Made by a program: the position numbers and the translations under genes. Positions 16,658-26,043 of a stretch of 64,000 bases of DNA are shown piece after piece (position 1 is the stretch's first letter; every line of letters begins with the position of its first letter). The notes under the pieces are model-generated. The model was not told the DNA's origin and did not search any database. It saw only the letters and a list, made by a program, of their open reading frames with translations. The DNA is from Alphaproteobacteria bacterium. Lineage in GTDB: Bacteria; Pseudomonadota; Alphaproteobacteria; Reyranellales; Reyranellaceae. The stretch is from the NCBI GenBank assembly GCA_017307275.1, contig JAFKFK010000027.1, positions 27,350 through 91,349 on the forward strand. The letters run 5' to 3'.

Positions 16658-17403
16658 CTCTCCACCTTCAGACGCGCGAGGAAGGTACGGATCCGTTCAG
16701 CGTTGCCGCCGAGATCCGATTCGCCGATTCGGCTCTTGGCGCGAATGTCGACGCGGCTACCCGTGCCCTGCGGGCGGATGCGGACCACGATGTCGTCACG
16801 GAAACCGAACCACTTGCTGGTTGCGATGGCTTCCAGCCGTCCTTCGGCCGGAGCCCGCGCGACGACGTCCCAACCGAGCGAGGTCGCGGCCTGATCGGCA
16901 CGACGGAAAGCTTCAGCTGGCGGCACGGCCAGGATCAGCGGCTCGATGTCAGGGAAGGCCGCTTTCTGCAGCGGCGCGCTGGCGGGAGGATAGGCGGGAG
17001 GGTTGGGTGAGCCCCGGCGCAATTGAAGCGTTGCGACCAGCGGCGGCGGATTGGTCATGTCGGTGGTAATGTCGTTGATCGCGGGCAGGGTCTGGGCCTG
17101 CAGGAACCAGCGCAGCGGTACCCAGGAGGTGGCGACCCCGATCACGACGGCGAGGACGGCCGCCACGAAGCCGCGCCGCCGGTCGCCGGGACGCGATGGA
17201 ATGATCGTGGCGAGTCCCAAGGCCACGCCGGCGACCGCCATGTAGAAGCCATAACGGAAGACGGCGATCGCCGCCTCGACGTCCAAGCCGAGGAAACGAT
17301 GCAGTGGCCCTGAAGCGGCCACGATCACGGCGGCTACACTGGCCAGAATGAAGGCCATGCGCGCCAGCCTGTGGCTTATCGGGTTGGTCGGCCGAACAAA
17401 CAT
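16654..17403 (-). CDS. DUF1499 domain membrane protein
   Basis: 249-residue protein with three N-terminal membrane segments (about 15-120) and a C-terminal DUF1499 domain (about 130-249), which includes EAFRRADQAATSLGWDVV and FGFRDDIVVRIRPQGTGSRVDIRAKSR. The domain's function is not established. The 3' end overlaps the histidine kinase gene by four bases in convergent orientation, and the 5' end is divergent from the EamA transporter gene. Confidence 0.82.
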   Translation of the reverse strand: MFVRPTNPISHRLARMAFILASVAAVIVAASGPLHRFLGLDVEAAIAVFRYGFYMAVAGVALGLATIIPSRPGDRRRGFVAAVLAVVIGVATSWVPLRWFLQAQTLPAINDITTDMTNPPPLVATLQLRRGSPNPPAYPPASAPLQKAAFPDIEPLILAVPPAEAFRRADQAATSLGWDVVARAPAEGRLEAIATSKWFGFRDDIVVRIRPQGTGSRVDIRAKSRIGESDLGGNAERIRTFLARLKVES

Positions 17404-17489
17404 CCACGCTCCGCTGGTAGTATCGTAACCGCGAAACGAAACCGACGCATCCGCTCGACAATCCGCACTTCATTCTCTATGCGGCGACC

Positions 17490-18371
17490 ATGACTGCTGC
17501 CGACACCGTCCGGCGCCGCGCGATGGCGGCAGGCCTGATCGCCATTGGCCTATGGGGCATGCTCGCCGCCCTCTCGGTGCTGGCGGGTCCCATCCCGCCG
17601 TTCCAGATGGTGGCCATGACCTTCACCGTCGGCGCGACGATCGGAATCGTGCGCGCGTTGATGCGCGGCGTTGGCTGGGCGGGACTGGTCGGCTGGCCGG
17701 GACCGGTGTGGCTGCTCGGGATCGGCGGCCTCTTCGGGTATCACGCGCTCTACTTTGCCGCCCTTCAGCTCGCACCGCCGGCTGAAGCCAATCTGGTCAA
17801 TTATCTCTGGCCGCTGTTGATCGTGCTGCTCTCCGCGCCACTGGCCGGCGAGAAGCTGGGATGGCCCCATCTCTTGGGTGCCCTTCTGGGGTTTGCCGGT
17901 GTGGCGCTGCTCGCCTTCGGTCGCGGCATAAACTTCGCCGGCGACCATATGCTGGGCTATGCGCTGGCCTTGGGCTGCGCGCTCACGTGGTCGCTTTACT
18001 CGGTTCTGTCGCGCCGCTTCGGCGAGACACCGACCGATGCGATCGCGGCTTTCTGCGCAGCTTCGGCCCTGCTCTCGCTCGCCTGCCATCTCGCCTTCGA
18101 GCGTACCGTCTGGCCTGCCACGCCGACTGCCTGGCTTGCCGTGCTCGCGCTCGGTTGCGGCCCGGCCGGCACCGCTTTCTATTTTTGGGATCACGCGGTG
18201 AAGCGCGGCGACATCCGGGCTCTGGGCGCTCTTTCCTATGCGACTCCGATCCTCTCGACCGCCATCCTGATCGCCTGCGGCCTCGCCGAGCCGACGGGCA
18301 CGCTTCTGATCGCCGCCCTGCTGGTCACTGTCGGCGCCGTCCTCGCCTCGCGCGAATTGTGGAAGCGCTAA
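17490..18371 (+). CDS. EamA/DMT-family transporter
   Basis: 293-residue inner-membrane protein with ten predicted segments arranged as two EamA repeats, the hallmark of drug/metabolite exporters. Features such as ALYFAALQLAPPAEANLVNYLWPLLIVL at the end of the first repeat and the FWDHAVKRGDIRALGALSYATPIL region of the second resemble the YddG aromatic amino acid exporter. Substrate is therefore uncertain but may be an amino acid or similar metabolite. The stop overlaps that of the DUF985 gene (CTAA, 18368-18371). Confidence 0.85.
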   Translation: MTAADTVRRRAMAAGLIAIGLWGMLAALSVLAGPIPPFQMVAMTFTVGATIGIVRALMRGVGWAGLVGWPGPVWLLGIGGLFGYHALYFAALQLAPPAEANLVNYLWPLLIVLLSAPLAGEKLGWPHLLGALLGFAGVALLAFGRGINFAGDHMLGYALALGCALTWSLYSVLSRRFGETPTDAIAAFCAASALLSLACHLAFERTVWPATPTAWLAVLALGCGPAGTAFYFWDHAVKRGDIRALGALSYATPILSTAILIACGLAEPTGTLLIAALLVTVGAVLASRELWKR

Positions 18372-18793
18372 CCCGGCATCCAGCCCGGCGGCGCGAGTTC
18401 GAAACCGGCGAAGTCGAAAGCGGGCGCCACGGTGCAGCCGACCAGGGTCCAGTTGCCGAGTGTGCGTGCGGCCTGCCAGACGCCGCGCGGTACGACGATC
18501 TGCGGTGTCTCGCCAAGGCCGAAGTCGCCGCCGAGTCGCAAATGACGCGTCGTCTTGCCGTCGTCGCTCATCGAGAGTTCGAGCGGTGCACCGGCATAGT
18601 GATGCCAGACCTCGTCGGCATCGACGCGATGCCAGTGGGAGCGTTCGCCGGCCTTTAGGAGAAAGAAGATCGCCGTGCTGGCGCCACGGCCGCCCGGCCC
18701 GGTGGCATCGGCCGACCGAAAGGACTCGCGAAAATGCCCGCCCTCGGGGTGCGGCTGCAGCCCGAGGCGGGCAATAATCTCGTCGGCTGTCAC
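18368..18793 (-). CDS. DUF985 cupin-fold protein
   Basis: 141-residue small cupin (DUF985, yeast YML079w-like). Characteristic stretches are LGLQPHPEGGHFRESFRS, STAIFFLLKAGERSHWHRVDADEVWHHYAG and the late WTLVGCTVAPAFDFAGFELA strand. The start is GTG at 18793, 4 bases after the upstream glutathione S-transferase stop, so the two are probably cotranscribed. Cupins of this group are thought to bind small ligands or sugars; no enzyme activity is certain. Confidence 0.85.
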   Translation of the reverse strand: MTADEIIARLGLQPHPEGGHFRESFRSADATGPGGRGASTAIFFLLKAGERSHWHRVDADEVWHHYAGAPLELSMSDDGKTTRHLRLGGDFGLGETPQIVVPRGVWQAARTLGNWTLVGCTVAPAFDFAGFELAPPGWMPG

Positions 18794-18797
18794 GCGA

Positions 18798-19418
18798 TCA
18801 GGCCGGCGGCGGAACGGTGGCCTTCATCGACGGCAGCTTGCCGAAGGCCGTGAACCACTTGGCAAGCTTTGGCCGCTTGGCGCGCCAATCATGGTTGCCG
18901 AAACGGAAGTCGAGATAGCCCAGCGCGCAGGCGATGGTGACGGTACCGATGGTCGGCTTGCCCTTCAGGCCCTTGGCCTCGGCCTCGAGCTGGTCGAGCA
19001 CGCCGTCGATCTTCTTCATCTGGCCCTTGGTCCAGTCGGGCCAGCGCCGCTCCTCCGGTCGCAGGAAGCCCTCGTAACGCGCCAGCAGCGCCGCATCGAG
19101 CAGGCCATCGCCCATCGCCTGCTGGCGCAGCGCGACCCAGCGATCGCGCCCCTTGCGCGGGAACAGCTTGCGGCCCTTGTGTTGATGGTCGAGGTACTCG
19201 CAGATCACCGGCGAGTCGAAGAGGTCCATGTTCTTGACCGACAGGGCCGGGATCTTGCCGATCGGATTGTGCTTGTCGACATCGGCATTGGGCGCCACGG
19301 GCGTCAGCGCCACGTTCACCATGTCGATCTTCTTGTCGAGCCCGGTCTCGAGCGCCAGCACCCGGACCTTGCGGGCGTAAGGCGACGACGGCGAATAGTA
19401 GAGCCTCATCTTGGCCAT
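18798..19418 (-). CDS. Glutathione S-transferase family protein
   Basis: 206-residue glutathione S-transferase. The N-terminal domain has the active-site region YYSPSSPYARKVRV (catalytic Ser probable), HNPIGKIPAL with the cis-proline, and FDSPVICEYLD with the glutathione-binding Ser. The C-terminal helical domain includes TIGTVTIACALGYLDFRF. AGGAGA lies a suitable distance before the ATG at 19418. It probably forms a transcription unit with the DUF985 gene downstream and may follow the Ldh-family dehydrogenase gene upstream. Confidence 0.9.
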   Translation of the reverse strand: MAKMRLYYSPSSPYARKVRVLALETGLDKKIDMVNVALTPVAPNADVDKHNPIGKIPALSVKNMDLFDSPVICEYLDHQHKGRKLFPRKGRDRWVALRQQAMGDGLLDAALLARYEGFLRPEERRWPDWTKGQMKKIDGVLDQLEAEAKGLKGKPTIGTVTIACALGYLDFRFGNHDWRAKRPKLAKWFTAFGKLPSMKATVPPPA

Positions 19419-19444
19419 GGTCGGTCTCCTGTCTTCCGGTCGCG

Positions 19445-20548
19445 TCAGGCGCCGGCCATCCGGGGGATCTCGGTATCGTTCAGCCGCACCAGTCGGGCGG
19501 TATCGACAAGCTGCTGCCAGGTGGTGGTATCGATCGGAACGCCGTTCTTCTCGCGGTCGAGCTTGCGCGCACGTTCCGGCTCGCCGGGCACCAGCACCTC
19601 GTCGACGCCGGGCTGCGGCTTGGCCGACTTCACCCAGCTGATGAAATTATCGACCTCGTCCTCGTAGAAAGCGGTGCCGCCCATCGCATCGGGATCGATG
19701 ATGATCGACAGCATGTTGTTGATGATGTCGGTGCCGTCCTTCTTGATCGTACGCGGGCTGTGCGTGCGGCCGCCGGTGAGAGCGCCGGCCAGCAGGTCGC
19801 AGATCACGGCGAGACCGCCGCCCTTGTGCAGGCCGAACGGCAGGATGGCGCCGTAGGGTGCATTGTACATGACGCCCGGCTCGGTCGTGGCATTGCCCGC
19901 CGCGTCGATCAGCAGGCCGGGCTCCATCTGGATCTTCTTGTTGTTGGCGACGCGCACCTTGCCCATCGCCACCTGGCTGGTGGCGAAGTCGAGCACGATC
20001 GGCTCCTGGCCCTTGCGTGGAATGGCGGTGCAGTAGGGGTTGGTGGTGAACCGCGCTTCGGCGCCGCCGAACGGCGCCACCAGTGACTTGTGGCCGTGCA
20101 CGTTGACCCAGTGCGTGCTCACCATGCCGGCGCGGGCGCATTGCTCGCCCCAATGGCCGATGCGGCCGATGTGGTGGGAATTCTTCAGGCCGACGACGCA
20201 GACACCGTGCTTCTTCGCGCGCTCGATGCCGATATCCATCGCCTCCTTGGCGATCACCTGGCCGTAGCCGGCGCCGCCATCGACCACGATCACCGCGCCG
20301 TTGTCGCGGTCGATCTTCGCATGGTGGTTGCGCTTGCAGGCGCCGTTGATGGTGTTCTGGATGTAGTGCGGCATCATGCCGACGCCGTGGCTGTCGTGGC
20401 CGAACAGGTTGGCGAGCACGAGGTGGTCGGCGACCAGCTTCGCTTCTTCCGCCGAGCTGCCGTCCGCACGGCAAATTGCCATCGTGAAGCCGTGCAGGCG
20501 GTCAGGTTCGATCCGGACCTCACCTACAGAGCTCTGCCCTTCGGCCAT
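19445..20548 (-). CDS. Ldh-family (malate/L-lactate/ureidoglycolate-type) dehydrogenase
   Basis: 367-residue NAD(P)-dependent 2-hydroxyacid dehydrogenase of the Ldh family (not the classic LDH/MDH fold). Typical blocks are the catalytic-His region FGHDSHGVGMMPHYI, SHHIGRIGHWGEQCA, the NPYCTAIPR loop and VLDFATSQVAMGKV. Members include malate, L-lactate, ureidoglycolate and sulfolactate dehydrogenases; the sequence alone does not fix which. GGGGGAGAA gives a clear ribosome site before the ATG at 20548. The glutathione S-transferase gene follows after 26 bases. Confidence 0.9.
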   Translation of the reverse strand: MAEGQSSVGEVRIEPDRLHGFTMAICRADGSSAEEAKLVADHLVLANLFGHDSHGVGMMPHYIQNTINGACKRNHHAKIDRDNGAVIVVDGGAGYGQVIAKEAMDIGIERAKKHGVCVVGLKNSHHIGRIGHWGEQCARAGMVSTHWVNVHGHKSLVAPFGGAEARFTTNPYCTAIPRKGQEPIVLDFATSQVAMGKVRVANNKKIQMEPGLLIDAAGNATTEPGVMYNAPYGAILPFGLHKGGGLAVICDLLAGALTGGRTHSPRTIKKDGTDIINNMLSIIIDPDAMGGTAFYEDEVDNFISWVKSAKPQPGVDEVLVPGEPERARKLDREKNGVPIDTTTWQQLVDTARLVRLNDTEIPRMAGA

Positions 20549-20764
20549 ATCTACTTCTCCCCCGATTCACGCTTTCGGCGCGCAAGGTTCCGCGTCGTCC
20601 CGGCCCTGTCAACGACGAAGCGGCACCCCTTGAATACCTTGGAAAAAAGACGCCCTGATTTCGCCCATCTGGCCGCCCAAACACGGCCGGATCATCGCCT
20701 GAGGTCTTCGCCCGTGGTAGTGAGCAGGAAAGTCCTCTCTCGTTCTCCGGGAATCGCGCATCGA

Positions 20765-23233
20765 ATGCGGTCTCTAGCCCGCCTCGCCTTGTTCCTGCTG
20801 CTGCTGGTCGGTGTCGCAGTCACAGCTTCGGCGCAAACTGCATCGCAGCAGCCACAGCGCCCGTTCGGTCAGCTCACCGACCTGTGGACGCGTCAACTTG
20901 ACCGCATTGCCACTCGCACGGAGCAGGCAGGTCTGCTGCCGATCGAAATCGATGGCCTGCGCGAACAGGCGACCGACGTGCGGACCGCGGCGATCGCAGC
21001 AGCCGCGCTGGCACGCAACGATCTCGCCGACACCAAGAAACTGCTGGCGCCGCTCGAGATCAAGCCGGGCACCGATGCACCGCCCGAAACCGACGCGCTG
21101 AAGGAAGAACGCCAGCGGCTCACCGACCAGGCAACGCTCAACGAAAGCCGGCTCAAGCAGTGCGAGGTGGTGATCGCCCGCGCCGACCAGCTGCTCGAAC
21201 GCCTGACCAAGGTGCGCGGCGAGCTGGTGTTTCAGAACCTGATGCGGCGCGATCTCTCGCCGCTGTCGCCCGAGGTCTGGACGAAGATCGGACCGCAGCT
21301 CGGCGCGGCAATCGGAACGCTGGGCACGGCCATCGCGACCTGGGCCCGCAACGGCCTTACCCCTCTCCGCAACCAGGACCTCGTACCGCTGGCCTTCTGG
21401 GCAGCAATCACCATCGGCCTCTGGTGGTCCGGCCGTGCGCTGCGCCAGCGCTTTGGCCGCAGCGGCACACACGTCAACCTTCAGCGCTATCGCACCATCG
21501 CCACGGCCATCGACGGGCTCGGCCTGGTGTTGGTGCCCATCCTCGCGGTCTGGCTGGTCAGCAAGCTCCTTCTCGCGACAGCGCCGCCGGCGCCTCTCGA
21601 CAGGCTGGTGCCGGAAGTGGCGATCCGCCTGATCTGGCTTCTTCTGGTCTTCGGCATGACGGCAGCCGGCCTGTCGCCGGGCCGGCCGGAATGGCGGTTC
21701 ATGCCGCTGACCGACGACAGCGCGCAGTATCTGTCGCAGGCACTGCGCCGCCTGATGGTGGTCGGCGTGCTGCTCGATCTCGTCTACATCGCACTCAGCC
21801 GTGGCGCAGACCACAGCGCGATAGCGCCTGTCGGCGCACTGATCCTCACCACGACTGTGGCGTTGCTGGCGCTGCCGGCGCTCTCCAATCGCTCCTGGCA
21901 GGCAGCGCGCCCCGAAGGGTCGGATCTGCCGCCGATGATCGGTGGCACCTGGTGGTCGATCACTCGCCTGGTGTTGACCGTGATGGTCCTCTCGTCCATC
22001 GCCTTTGCCCTGGCAGGCTATGCGACGCTCGCGTCGCACCTCCATGCGGCGATTTCCGCAACCTGCGCGTTGATCGCCATCGCGTTGTTGCTGCATCAGC
22101 TCGTGGCCGACCTGCTGGACGCCGCCGCCGCACCGGATACGCCGCCCGGTGCCTGGGTTCGCCGCCGCTTCGGTCTGCCGGCCGACGCCACGATCCGCGG
22201 TCAGCACCTGCTGCTGCTGGTGTTCGATACGGCGCTGATCCTGTTGCTCGCGATCGCCATTCCGGCCGCGTGGAACGTCGACATCGACGCCATCCTCGAC
22301 GGTTTCGGACAGCTTCTGCGCGGCGTGAAAGTGGGCGGCGTCACCATCTCGCTCGGTAACGTCGGCATGGCGATCCTCGCCTTCGCCGTCTGCATGCTGC
22401 TGGCCCGCCTGATACGCAGCATCGTACGCGACCGCGTGTTGCCGACCGTCGATGCCCCGCTGCCGCTGCGCCAGTCGATCGACGCCGGCCTCAACTATGT
22501 CGGCGTCATTGTCGCCATCCTGATCGGGATCGGTGCGCTCGGTGTCGACTTCACCAACCTCGCCATCGTGCTGGGCGCGCTGTCGGTCGGCATCGGCCTT
22601 GGGCTGCAGAACATCGCCAACAACGTGATCTCCGGCGTCATCCTGCTGGTCGAACGGCCGATCAAGGCGGGAGACTGGATCATCGTGAACGGCCACGAAG
22701 GCTTCGTCCGGCGCATCAACATCCGCGCCACCGAGATCGAAACCTTCCAGCGCACTCATGTGATCGTGCCCAACAGTGCCTTCCTGCAAAACCCGGTCGT
22801 CAACCGCACCTACTCGGACACGTCGAGCCGCATCGAGCTCAAGATCACCGTGCCGCTCAATGTCGATGTCGGCGCCGTCGAAGGCCTCCTGCGCGAAGCC
22901 GCCTTGGGACATGCTCGTGTACTACGCGTTCCGGCACCGATCGTGCGCTTCGTGCGGATCGCATCGAGCGGTCTGGAGTTCGAGCTCTTTGTGTTCGTGG
23001 CCCGGCTGGAAGACCGGCAGATCGTGACCAACGATCTGAACCGTGCGCTGCTTGCCAAACTGATCGAGAAGAAGATCATCGATCCGGCGCCGATGTCGGA
23101 ACTCAAGCTGCGCGGTCTCGAGCGGATCGGCGTCACACTGTTGCAGGGTGATCCCGAACCAGAAGCGAAGGATCGTCACAAGGACAGTTCCCCGGAGAAG
23201 TCGGGCGATGCCGACGCGCCGTCGAAGGTCTGA
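20765..23233 (+). CDS. Large MscS-type mechanosensitive channel with DUF3772 region
   Basis: 822-residue channel. From the ATG at 20765 it has a signal peptide (MRSLARLALFLLLLVGV, cleavage near ASAQT), a periplasmic helical domain of about 160 residues (DUF3772-like), many membrane segments, and then the MscS core. The pore helix and beta domain are recognisable in LGALSVGIGLGLQNIANNV, LLVERPIKAGDWI and THVIVPNSAFLQNPVVN. It opens under membrane tension to protect against osmotic shock. A far longer in-frame extension upstream is rejected because it reads antisense through the dehydrogenase gene. The 3' end overlaps the hydrolase gene by 26 bases. Confidence 0.92.
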   Translation: MRSLARLALFLLLLVGVAVTASAQTASQQPQRPFGQLTDLWTRQLDRIATRTEQAGLLPIEIDGLREQATDVRTAAIAAAALARNDLADTKKLLAPLEIKPGTDAPPETDALKEERQRLTDQATLNESRLKQCEVVIARADQLLERLTKVRGELVFQNLMRRDLSPLSPEVWTKIGPQLGAAIGTLGTAIATWARNGLTPLRNQDLVPLAFWAAITIGLWWSGRALRQRFGRSGTHVNLQRYRTIATAIDGLGLVLVPILAVWLVSKLLLATAPPAPLDRLVPEVAIRLIWLLLVFGMTAAGLSPGRPEWRFMPLTDDSAQYLSQALRRLMVVGVLLDLVYIALSRGADHSAIAPVGALILTTTVALLALPALSNRSWQAARPEGSDLPPMIGGTWWSITRLVLTVMVLSSIAFALAGYATLASHLHAAISATCALIAIALLLHQLVADLLDAAAAPDTPPGAWVRRRFGLPADATIRGQHLLLLVFDTALILLLAIAIPAAWNVDIDAILDGFGQLLRGVKVGGVTISLGNVGMAILAFAVCMLLARLIRSIVRDRVLPTVDAPLPLRQSIDAGLNYVGVIVAILIGIGALGVDFTNLAIVLGALSVGIGLGLQNIANNVISGVILLVERPIKAGDWIIVNGHEGFVRRINIRATEIETFQRTHVIVPNSAFLQNPVVNRTYSDTSSRIELKITVPLNVDVGAVEGLLREAALGHARVLRVPAPIVRFVRIASSGLEFELFVFVARLEDRQIVTNDLNRALLAKLIEKKIIDPAPMSELKLRGLERIGVTLLQGDPEPEAKDRHKDSSPEKSGDADAPSKV

Positions 23234-24275
23234 AGCGCCGCGTCGCCGCTGGCCACTCTATGCGCTGTTCGCTTCGGGCGTGCTCGCGGGCGTGGCGCTC
23301 TGGGCCTATGCGCCGTCGTTTCCGGCCGAAACACTGATCGCCCAATACACCACCGATCGGTCGCGCTTCATCGATGTCGGTGGCGTGCGTGCCCACGTCC
23401 GCGATCAGGGCAATCCCGATGGCGTACCGATACTGCTGATCCATGGCTCGAACGGTTCGCTGCAGGTGTGGGAGGGTTGGGCGCGCGAGCTGGGCTCGAA
23501 CGCCCGTGTAATCTCCGTCGATCTGCCCGGCCACGGCCTGACCGGCATCTGGCCGCGGGACGAATATACCGTCGAGGCCTATGCCGATTTCATCGAGGTG
23601 CTGATCGACAATCTCCACCTCGACAAGGTCGTGCTGGTGGGGCACTCGCTGGGCGGCGCCGTGGCCTGGACCTTTGCCGCGACACGCCCCGATCGCGTGA
23701 TCCAACTCGTCCTGATCGATGCCGCCGGCTATCCGCGGCCGAACGACCAAGAGGCACCGCTGTTGACCCGACTGGCGCGCACGCCGGTGGTGGGCGACAT
23801 CGGCATCTACTTCAAGCCCGAGAGCATGGTGCGGCGCTCGCTGCGCGACGCCTATGCCGATCCTGCCCAGGCAACGCCCGACCGGATCAAGCGCATGGCC
23901 GAACTGCAGCGCTTCCCCGGCAATCGCGAAGCAACCCTCCAGCGGGCCCGCACGCAGGAACCGCTCGATCCCACGCCGTTGCGCCGCATGGATGTGCCAA
24001 CCCTGATCCTATGGGGCGGCAAGGACCGCTGGATACCGGCTGCCGACGCCTTCCGTTTCCAGAACGACATCAAGGGCGCCAAGCTCGAGATCTTCGGCAA
24101 CCTCGGCCACAATCCGATGGAAGAGGATCCCAGGGCGACCGCCGCTGTCGTCGCTGCCTTCATTGCCGGTGCACCGCTGCCGCCGCAGCCTGCCGAGCCG
24201 ATACCTCCGCCCGAGCCGGAGCCCGCTGGGAACGATCACGCAGTGCAGCCCTCGGTGATACCCGAGAAGGACTAA
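23208..24275 (+). CDS. Membrane-anchored alpha/beta-fold hydrolase
   Basis: 355-residue alpha/beta hydrolase. The start at 23208 has GGAG upstream and lies inside the MscS channel gene's end. An N-terminal anchor (about 16-34) follows a run of arginines. The nucleophile elbow is GHSLGGA, the acid is in GGKDRW and the base is His of NLGHNP; the oxyanion HGSNGS is also clear. The C-terminal tail is Pro/Glu-rich. Substrate unknown (esterase, epoxide hydrolase or haloalkane dehalogenase-like folds are similar). Its TAA overlaps the stop of the convergent MetX-like gene in CTAA. Confidence 0.85.
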   Translation: MPTRRRRSEAPRRRWPLYALFASGVLAGVALWAYAPSFPAETLIAQYTTDRSRFIDVGGVRAHVRDQGNPDGVPILLIHGSNGSLQVWEGWARELGSNARVISVDLPGHGLTGIWPRDEYTVEAYADFIEVLIDNLHLDKVVLVGHSLGGAVAWTFAATRPDRVIQLVLIDAAGYPRPNDQEAPLLTRLARTPVVGDIGIYFKPESMVRRSLRDAYADPAQATPDRIKRMAELQRFPGNREATLQRARTQEPLDPTPLRRMDVPTLILWGGKDRWIPAADAFRFQNDIKGAKLEIFGNLGHNPMEEDPRATAAVVAAFIAGAPLPPQPAEPIPPPEPEPAGNDHAVQPSVIPEKD

Positions 24276-25246
24276 GTCGCGAGCAAGGCCTCGACTTGCG
24301 CGTCGACGAACGCCGCATCCTCGGGATTGTCGCGGGGATTGCCGGCGCGATGACCCCATACCGAGGGGATTTCGACCAGCTTGCCGTACTTGAGATGTGG
24401 CAGCTCGGCGCGATTGTCGTCCGTCTGAAAATAGAGATCGGTGGCCGACGGCATCAACAGGACCTTCGCCTTGATACCGGCCAGCGCCATTTCGAGATCG
24501 CCGCGATAGAGATCGTTGGCCGAGATGTCGCCGTTCTGCCAGGTCCAGAGCTGAGCCAACAGGTCGCGCGCGTCGCGCCGTAGAAAGTTCGCCTCCCAGG
24601 AGCGCACGAGGAAATCCTCGAGACTGTCGAAGCCCAGCCCGCGCCACATCTCGCGGCGATAGAAAGTCTGGCTGAGCGCCCAGCCGGCATAGATGCGCCC
24701 CATGGCACGCAGACCGTCTTCGGGCGTGCGCGCCGCCAGCAGGGTGGTGCGGATGCCTTCGAGGAAGACGAAGTTGTGCGGCGCCGTGCGCGCCGAGCCG
24801 CAGTTCACCACGATACGCTCGACCGCATCGCCGAACAGGGCGGCCCAGTGATAGGCCTGCTGTGCCCCCATCGACCAGCCATAGACCATCTTTAGCCGGT
24901 CGACGCCGAACAGCTCGTTCAACAGGCGGCGCTGCTGCAGGACATTGTCGTAGGTCGTGACCTGCGGGAACTCCCCCGGCGTGTTCGACGGCGACGACGA
25001 GAGGCCGTTGGTGAACATATTGGGGATGACGATGAAATAGCGGCTGGGGTCCAGACAGTGCTCCGGGTTCACCAGCCATTCGATGTCGGTGTGGTGGGCG
25101 CCGTAGCTCGTCGGATAGAGAATGACATTGTCGCGCCGCGGCGAGAGCATGCCGTACGTCTTGTAGACGATACGTGCATTGCGCAGGGTGCCGCCGCGTT
25201 GCAGCGGCAGGTCACCACATTCGAAGACGCCCTGGCTGGTTCGCAT
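24272..25246 (-). CDS. MetX-like alpha/beta hydrolase (homoserine O-acetyltransferase superfamily)
   Basis: 324-residue protein resembling the homoserine acetyltransferase branch of alpha/beta hydrolases. The nucleophile lies in YGWSMGAQQAYHWA, the acid in PSATDLYFQ and the His in VWGHRAGNP. It lacks the full length and some conserved loops of true MetX, so acyltransferase or hydrolase activity on another substrate is possible. The ATG at 25246 (MRTSQGVFECGDL) is chosen since it lies 13 bases after the upstream FMN protein's stop; a longer frame would overlap that gene. Confidence 0.78.
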   Translation of the reverse strand: MRTSQGVFECGDLPLQRGGTLRNARIVYKTYGMLSPRRDNVILYPTSYGAHHTDIEWLVNPEHCLDPSRYFIVIPNMFTNGLSSSPSNTPGEFPQVTTYDNVLQQRRLLNELFGVDRLKMVYGWSMGAQQAYHWAALFGDAVERIVVNCGSARTAPHNFVFLEGIRTTLLAARTPEDGLRAMGRIYAGWALSQTFYRREMWRGLGFDSLEDFLVRSWEANFLRRDARDLLAQLWTWQNGDISANDLYRGDLEMALAGIKAKVLLMPSATDLYFQTDDNRAELPHLKYGKLVEIPSVWGHRAGNPRDNPEDAAFVDAQVEALLAT

Positions 25247-25259
25247 ATGCGCTGGCCCA

Positions 25260-25934
25260 CTAGGTGATGGGCGCCCAGAGCCCTTCCTTGTAGGCATGCT
25301 CGGTGGCGGCTTCGCGCTGCTTCTTCTCGTCTTCGGATAGACCGACTTGATCGCCGACCATTCGGCTGATCGACGGGAAGGTGCCCTTGGGCTGGACGTA
25401 GTCGCCGGTCCACAGCCGCGACCGCAACAGCGCCTTGGCACAGTGCAGGTAAGCCTGTCGCACCGAGACCACGATGGCGCATTTCGGCGCCTTGCCTTGT
25501 ACCGCCATCGACTCCAGTAACGCCGGATCGACCGAGAGCCGCGCCGTACCCGCGAGCCGCACCGTCTCGCTGACGCCAGGCAACAGGAAGATCAATGCGA
25601 TCTCCGGATTCTCGAGCAGGTTCTTCAGTGTATCGAGCCGGTTGTTGCCGGGACGGTCGGCGATCGCCACGGTCTTCTCGTCCAGCACCTTGAAGGCGCC
25701 GGGCGGATCGCCACGCGGAGTTACATCCTGCTTGCCCGAAGCGTCGGCCGTGGCGACGAGGCAGATCGGCGACAGCGCGATGAAACGACCCATATGGACG
25801 TCAATCCGGCCGATGTCTTTGATCGCCGCGGTTTTGGACACCGGCGCATAGGAGCCGACCAGGGCCGCCGCGCCATCGGCATCAAGCAGGGCCGGTTCCC
25901 TCGGCGGCGCAGAAAATGGCAACGAATCGGGCAT
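25260..25934 (-). CDS. Pyridoxamine 5'-phosphate oxidase-family FMN-binding protein
   Basis: 224-residue protein with the split-barrel FMN fold. Characteristic parts are the CLVATADASGKQDVTPRGDPPG segment, IADRPGNNRLDTLKNLLENPEIALIFLLPG, and a Cys-containing LHCAKALLRSRLW helix. This group is often annotated as pyridoxamine phosphate oxidase-like but lacks evidence of that activity; deazaflavin- or FMN-dependent reduction is possible. It is 13 bases upstream of the MetX-like hydrolase gene in the same direction. Confidence 0.82.
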   Translation of the reverse strand: MPDSLPFSAPPREPALLDADGAAALVGSYAPVSKTAAIKDIGRIDVHMGRFIALSPICLVATADASGKQDVTPRGDPPGAFKVLDEKTVAIADRPGNNRLDTLKNLLENPEIALIFLLPGVSETVRLAGTARLSVDPALLESMAVQGKAPKCAIVVSVRQAYLHCAKALLRSRLWTGDYVQPKGTFPSISRMVGDQVGLSEDEKKQREAATEHAYKEGLWAPIT

Positions 25935-26043
25935 TTGTTAGACCTCCAGCCTAGGCGGCGCAGGCTACCAGCCATGTCATTCCTTGGAAACCATTCGCCC
26001 AGACGAGTCGTTGGTTTGGCGGACACCCCAAAAGGAGGACCAG

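Noticed and set aside
20584..20612. TTGACA on the minus strand upstream of the Ldh-family gene
   Set aside because: The -35 is perfect but no acceptable -10 lies at 16-18 bases (AACCTT at best).
20090..20764. In-frame extension of the MscS channel by 225 residues
   Set aside because: It reads antisense through the Ldh-family dehydrogenase gene and lacks a signal peptide; the ATG at 20765 gives a normal signal peptide.
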